Assembly: GCA_905250115.1 (NCBI GenBank)
Contig: CAJNOI010000010.1
Location: forward strand, 696,301 to 760,300
Source of the DNA: Adineta steineri
Taxonomy: Eukaryota; Rotifera; Eurotatoria; Adinetida; Adinetidae
Reading direction: 5' to 3'
DNA: 64,000 bases
The translations under genes and the position numbers were made by a program. A model generated the notes under the pieces. That model saw nothing but the letters and a program-made list of their open reading frames with translations. It did no database searches and had not been told where the DNA came from. Shown piece after piece: positions 57,046 through 64,000 of this stretch. Position 1 is the stretch's first letter. Every line of letters starts with the position of its first letter.

Positions 57046-58421
57046 ATTCATATCGTGAGTTATTATAATCAGTCTCTATCGATACACATTCATTCTTTCG
57101 CGTTCTCTATTTTCTACACCTTGAGCATCGGCAAGGAAGAGAATATGTAAGTCATAAATATCATAAGATAGTTGAGGAATTGTGCATTTGTATGTATGCT
57201 TAAATAGATCGAGCGAGAAATAAATGCATATATACGCGCATATGTCGATATTTTCTTTCTATCCGTTCTTTTTCCTCTGTCTTATGTATATAGTAGCAAA
57301 AAAAGAAGAAGGAGAAGGAGAAAGATGAAGACGAATTCTCTTTTTCTTTTTCTTTTGTTATATATATATAAGACAAGGAAGAGTTTTATATTAAGACCTT
57401 GTATAAGATTGCTATTGTCATCATCGTTGCTACGACAATGAATATATATATGCATATCTTTATATACATATATTTATTTATTTATTTATTTCAATTGTTG
57501 TTCTTGCTTATGTTCTCTGATGATGATTTTATATGTACAGGTATGCTACCTCTCTGCCGTTGTCGTTCTCTTTTTTTTCTTCTTTTCTTCCTTTTTTTTT
57601 TCGATTCGATTGACGCTCACAAATCATAAGTGCTTCATGACGTCTCTCTCTTTCTTCTTCTTCTTCTTCTTGCTCTGTTACAATTCACTTTACTTGCGTA
57701 CTCTTATGTCTTTCTCATTCTACACCTTTGTGTTCTGTTACGATATATGCCATATGTATTATTTTTACTCGAAGCGACATAGAAGTGTAAGTCATTACGT
57801 TATCCATATATACAGGTAAAAGAGATTCTCTATGTTTCTATACTTAATGAACATTATCAGGATTAATAGGATAGATCAAAAAAGGAAAAAGATATGAGAA
57901 CATACTCAGTATGAAGCCGAGGAAAAGGGCGTTTGTACCGCACTAACCGATCATAATCATTCTATGTGATGTAATTAGCCTTTCTTCTTCGTTCTTTTTT
58001 CTTCTAAAAGAAATAATACGAATAAATTCTCTTTTGTTTACAGAATAAATTAATCAATGTGACTAGGTCGATGTTGCTGCAATTTGTTGAAAAACTAGAT
58101 TCATATTGCACTACATTCGATCTCGTCATCATTGTATCATTTAATCATCTCAAAGTACAGTATAAAGATAAACACGAAAACAAAATCGCAATTTATTTAT
58201 CTGTTTTTACAAGGAATAATATGTTGCAGAAATAAAACAAAAATCAAATTTCTGACGAGAAAAAAACAAAACATTCATTCGAGTAGTTATTTTTGCTGTA
58301 CATTTATGTATTCTAAATGTAAATTTTCATATCAAATATGTGACTAGATGAAAAGGAATAATAAAGTCAAGCAAAAAAAAAACACATACAAAGCAATAAG
58401 AAAAACATAAAATAATTTTTT
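55883..58421. other. Intergenic with simple-sequence tracts
   Basis: About 2.5 kb without a credible gene. It holds GA/GAGA purine tracts (about 56490-56640 and 56755-56845), a TA run (57028-57048), a TTTA repeat (about 57472-57490) and CTT-rich pyrimidine tracts (57560-57670). Frames of up to about 100 codons at 57399-57819 are translations of these repeats. By position it contains the amylase promoter. Confidence 0.5.
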
Positions 58422-60764
<2,343 letters not shown>

Positions 60765-61523
60765 ACTAAAATAATATTGAGCAGATTAATTAAATAAAAT
60801 GGAAGACATTCAATAGTATCAATAATAAATTGCGTTTTTTGTTTAAAATCTCTGACGGTTGACAATAATATTATTCATCTGAAATGAAATAAAAATATGC
60901 CAGACTATTTATTTTTACAGATTTTATCGAATTACCTGACGTCATGTCAAAATTTTACCGAACTGACGATGTAATGACACATGAACATATGAGAAGAAAA
61001 AAATAGATGATTCATCATACTGGTACAAACGAGAAAATAACCAATGCAATCATTATTTCATAGATGATAAAAGATGTCACAAGTGAATAGAAGAAAGCCA
61101 TGTATTTCATTGAACTGTATGAGATAAATATAATAAAAGTGAAGAATTTATCGCTGCGATGAATTAAAATAGTATATTGTCTCTTGATATACACTCATAT
61201 TACTATTGACGAGTAAATAATATCGCATATTTTATATCGATTGTCTATGATATATAGTATTATTTTGATCTCGAAACTTCTAGAATAATATTTAACTTTA
61301 ATTTCTTATCAGACTTATATTTAGAGAGAAGACTTTTCTCAAGTTACTTTTATGTGCAATAACTATCTTTTTTCAGAATTTAATAAAATTGATAAAAATT
61401 ATTCAACATTGAACGAAAAACTACTCAATAGCACAAAGAATTTTTATTAAAAAATTTTCAAAAACGAAATACAAGAAGAAAAAAAGAACGTATGCTCAGC
61501 ATTAAAAGTACTATGAAACAAAA
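60765..61523. other. Intergenic between spastin and the Na/K-ATPase gene
   Basis: Holds a possible 5' exon of spastin (about 60855-60878) and otherwise AT-rich DNA; nothing else seen. Confidence 0.4.
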
Positions 61524-64000
61524 TTAATAAGTAAGTTGACGTGCTGGATATCGATCTGGATATTTTCGAATAAAAAATTTTCTTGCTTCATTAAATGCAA
61601 ACAGATAGAAGAAAAATGGTACTGCTGGTAACCACCAAAGAAAACGATTTGGTGCAAGATTAAGTGCTCGATTGAGTGTTGGAGTATAAAGAAGAAAACA
61701 AGCAAGAGCAACAGTAAACACTATTGCAAAGACCATAAATCGATTACTAAATAATCCTTGTTGAAAAACAGATCGACGTGTTGTTTTATTACCATATAAA
61801 TTAGCAAATTGTGTAATAACAACACCAATAAAATAAGCAGTTTGTGCAGCTAAATCAAGATTATGTCTAAATAAATAATAGTTAATTGAAAGAAAATATA
61901 ATGATATGAATTACCTTTGTTCATATGTCCATTCTTGTCCATAACTATCCATAACATCATTAAGTGATTTTGCCTCCCATGCTTCACGTAGGCCAAGAAG
62001 TCTTGATGGCCAAAATCCATTTTCAGCCATAACAACAAGATATGCAAAAAATGCACCACTTGCTTCAACCATTGCTATTTGTCCATAACAAAGTGTGACC
62101 ATTTGACTTGTAACCATTTTATCTGTTTTCTTACGTGGTGGTCGTTTCTAATAATAATAGAAATATATATTAAATAAATAGAAAAAAAATCAAATCTTTA
62201 TTTACTAAAATATCGGCTTCAATTCCTTCATATGCATATGATATACTTGGTACTATATCAGTACCTAAATCAATACATAAAATAGTAATTGTACTTAATG
62301 CAAGTGGAACATCAGCAACAACATAGACAAGAAATGGTAATAATTCGACTAAATTTTTTGTGAATGTATAAGCAATAACTTTTTTTAAATTATCAAATAT
62401 AAGTCGACCTTCTTCGATACCAGTAACAATCGTAGCAAAATTATCATCAAGTAATATCATATCAGCAACTTGTTTACTGACATCAGAGCCACTTATACCC
62501 ATGGATATTCCAATATCAGCCTTTTTTAAAGCAGGTGAATCATTAACACCATCACCTGTTACACCTACAATCCAACCTTGCCTTTGACAACCTAATCAAA
62601 TATTATAATTTATATTTTAATAAAAAAAGATAATCGAAATAGATAATAAACCTTCAACTATAATTAGTTTTTGTTGAGGAGATGTTCTTGCAAATACAAT
62701 TTCACTATGAAGTGTTAATACTTCATCTAATTGTTGAGCTGATAATTCGGCTAATTCAGAACCAGATACAACAATTGCACGTACATCTCTTGCTTCAACA
62801 TCACTTGGAGCTATATTAAGACGTGCAGCTAAATCTTGTGCTACAAAAAAATATATTTCTTTCTATATTTCAAGATATTCTAGTTGTTTACATACCTGTA
62901 TCTGATGTAATAATACCAACACCTAAATAATCAAGTTTTTTTTTGTTTATCTATTATTTATTTTCTATATATTATTTACCTCTAGCAATTGCTTTAGCAG
63001 TAATTGGATGATCACCGGTAACCATAATAACTTTAATACCTATATTTTAATAAACGAGAATAATTATTTCAGTATTATTTTCGCAAAAATTATTTACCAG
63101 CAGTACGACATTTAGCAACTGCATCTGCAACACCTGGTCGAGGTGGATCAATCATAGTAATGAAACCAAGAAATCGTAATCCTCTTAATGGGAAATTGAC
63201 ATTATCTGGATCAAAACTAAATCCTCTAGGAAAATTTCCTAATGGTAATCTCATATCACAAAAGCCAAGAACACGTTCACCTAAACCACCTAATTGCATA
63301 TAAGCATCATTAAATTTCTGTGTCCATTCCTCATTTAAATCATATTCATTATTATTAACAAAAATCTTTTGACATCGTTCAAGTATTCGTTCTGGTGCAC
63401 CTTTCATCTTACAAATAACAAACAAAATTAAGAATAATAATAATAATAATAGAAAACTTTTTTTACCACAATTAAATGTCTTTCATCACCATCATTTGTT
63501 TCATGTACAGACACTTGATATTTATTTGCACTATTAAATGGAATATCACAAACCTTTTTATTTTTCTCACGATATTCTTCAACTTTGCCATTAACCATTT
63601 CACCAAATTGAAGAATAGCTGTTTCACTAGCATCACCTTGAACTAATCGATGTAATGGTGGTTTACTCATATTTTCTTCAGTAGGCTAAATAAACATTCA
63701 ATTTATTTTATTGATTTATTTATAAATTTAAATTTACTTTAAAAACAGCTTTAGCACATAACATAGCACATCGTAAAAGTGCTTGATAACCAGGTCGATC
63801 AGTTTTAAGTGCTTTTGTTTCTTCTCCAGTTTTTGGGTCAACTAATGGATTTTCAAAAGCTAATTCTGGTTCATGTGTAGGTGATAAATTAACAGAAACA
63901 ATTGCTCCATCAACCCATAAATGTGAGACTGTCATACGATTCTGTGTTAATGTACCAGTTTTATCTGAACATATTGTTGATACACTACCAAGTGCTTCAA
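61524..64000 (-). CDS. ATP1A: Na+/K+-ATPase alpha subunit, C-terminal part (5' end outside the window)
   Basis: P-type ATPase of the plasma membrane that exchanges 3 Na+ for 2 K+. The visible part begins just before the phosphorylation motif DKTGTLT (coded at 63945-63965). It continues with the nucleotide-binding domain ([32 protein letters not shown]), the P-domain hinge ([47 protein letters not shown]) and membrane helices M5-M10 ([52 protein letters not shown]). It ends ARQLTY with TAA at 61524-61526. [11 protein letters not shown] and FNSANKYQ point to the Na/K and H/K group. No gap or stop interrupts the visible part. The first transmembrane helices and the start codon are missing from the window. 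Confidence 0.92.

Noticed and set aside
57399..57819. Frames of 76 and 99 codons rich in Phe, Ser and Leu
   Set aside because: They translate CTT/T-rich simple sequence and TA repeats; no coding character.

Overview
The window looks like AT-rich nuclear DNA of a small invertebrate, most likely a bdelloid rotifer. The signs are many introns of about 50-65 nt with GT/AG borders, standard nuclear code, metazoan genes (DAPK, spastin, TARBP1, FAM8A1, FAM177, Na/K-ATPase), a bacterial-looking alpha-amylase that carries introns, and lineage-type membrane and Rel-like proteins that I cannot match to ordinary animal families. The taxon is an inference from these traits. No database search was possible.

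Layout. 38-302 (+): tail of an upstream gene with a PDZ-like end. 706-8040 (+): a complete 26-exon death-associated protein kinase (kinase, calmodulin segment, ankyrin repeats, ROC-COR, death domain). 10822-15441 (+): one gene spliced from three tandem repeats, each TM - Cys-rich ectodomain - TM. 16467-18188 (+): cathepsin B. 19271-19906: a foldback hAT-type non-autonomous transposon with a perfect 8-bp target duplication.

20270-38090 (-): five tandem paralogous genes (here A, B, C, E, D in coordinate order) coding for divergent Rel-homology-like proteins. Four carry an unrecognised N-terminal domain; only B keeps a recognisable IPT/dimerisation-like domain; E has two PLDLS motifs. This cluster is the most novel item in the window.

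38860-44458 (+): TARBP1-type tRNA 2'-O-ribose methyltransferase. 44685-44816: short terminal-inverted-repeat element. 46084-48019 (+): AGPAT3/4-type acyltransferase. 49596-50469 (+): unknown basic 185-aa protein. 51450-51970 (-): FAM177. 52095-53170 (-): FAM8A1-type RDD protein. 53885-55882 (-): GH13 alpha-amylase, a candidate horizontal transfer from bacteria. 58422-60764 (-): spastin. 61524-64000 (-): C-terminal two thirds of a Na/K-ATPase alpha subunit, running off the window.

Most neighbours are unrelated housekeeping genes, as expected for eukaryotic gene order. The two real local expansions are the Rel-like cluster and the internal triplication in the membrane protein. Exon borders were placed by hand from reading frame and GT/AG signals, so individual splice sites may be off by a few bases.
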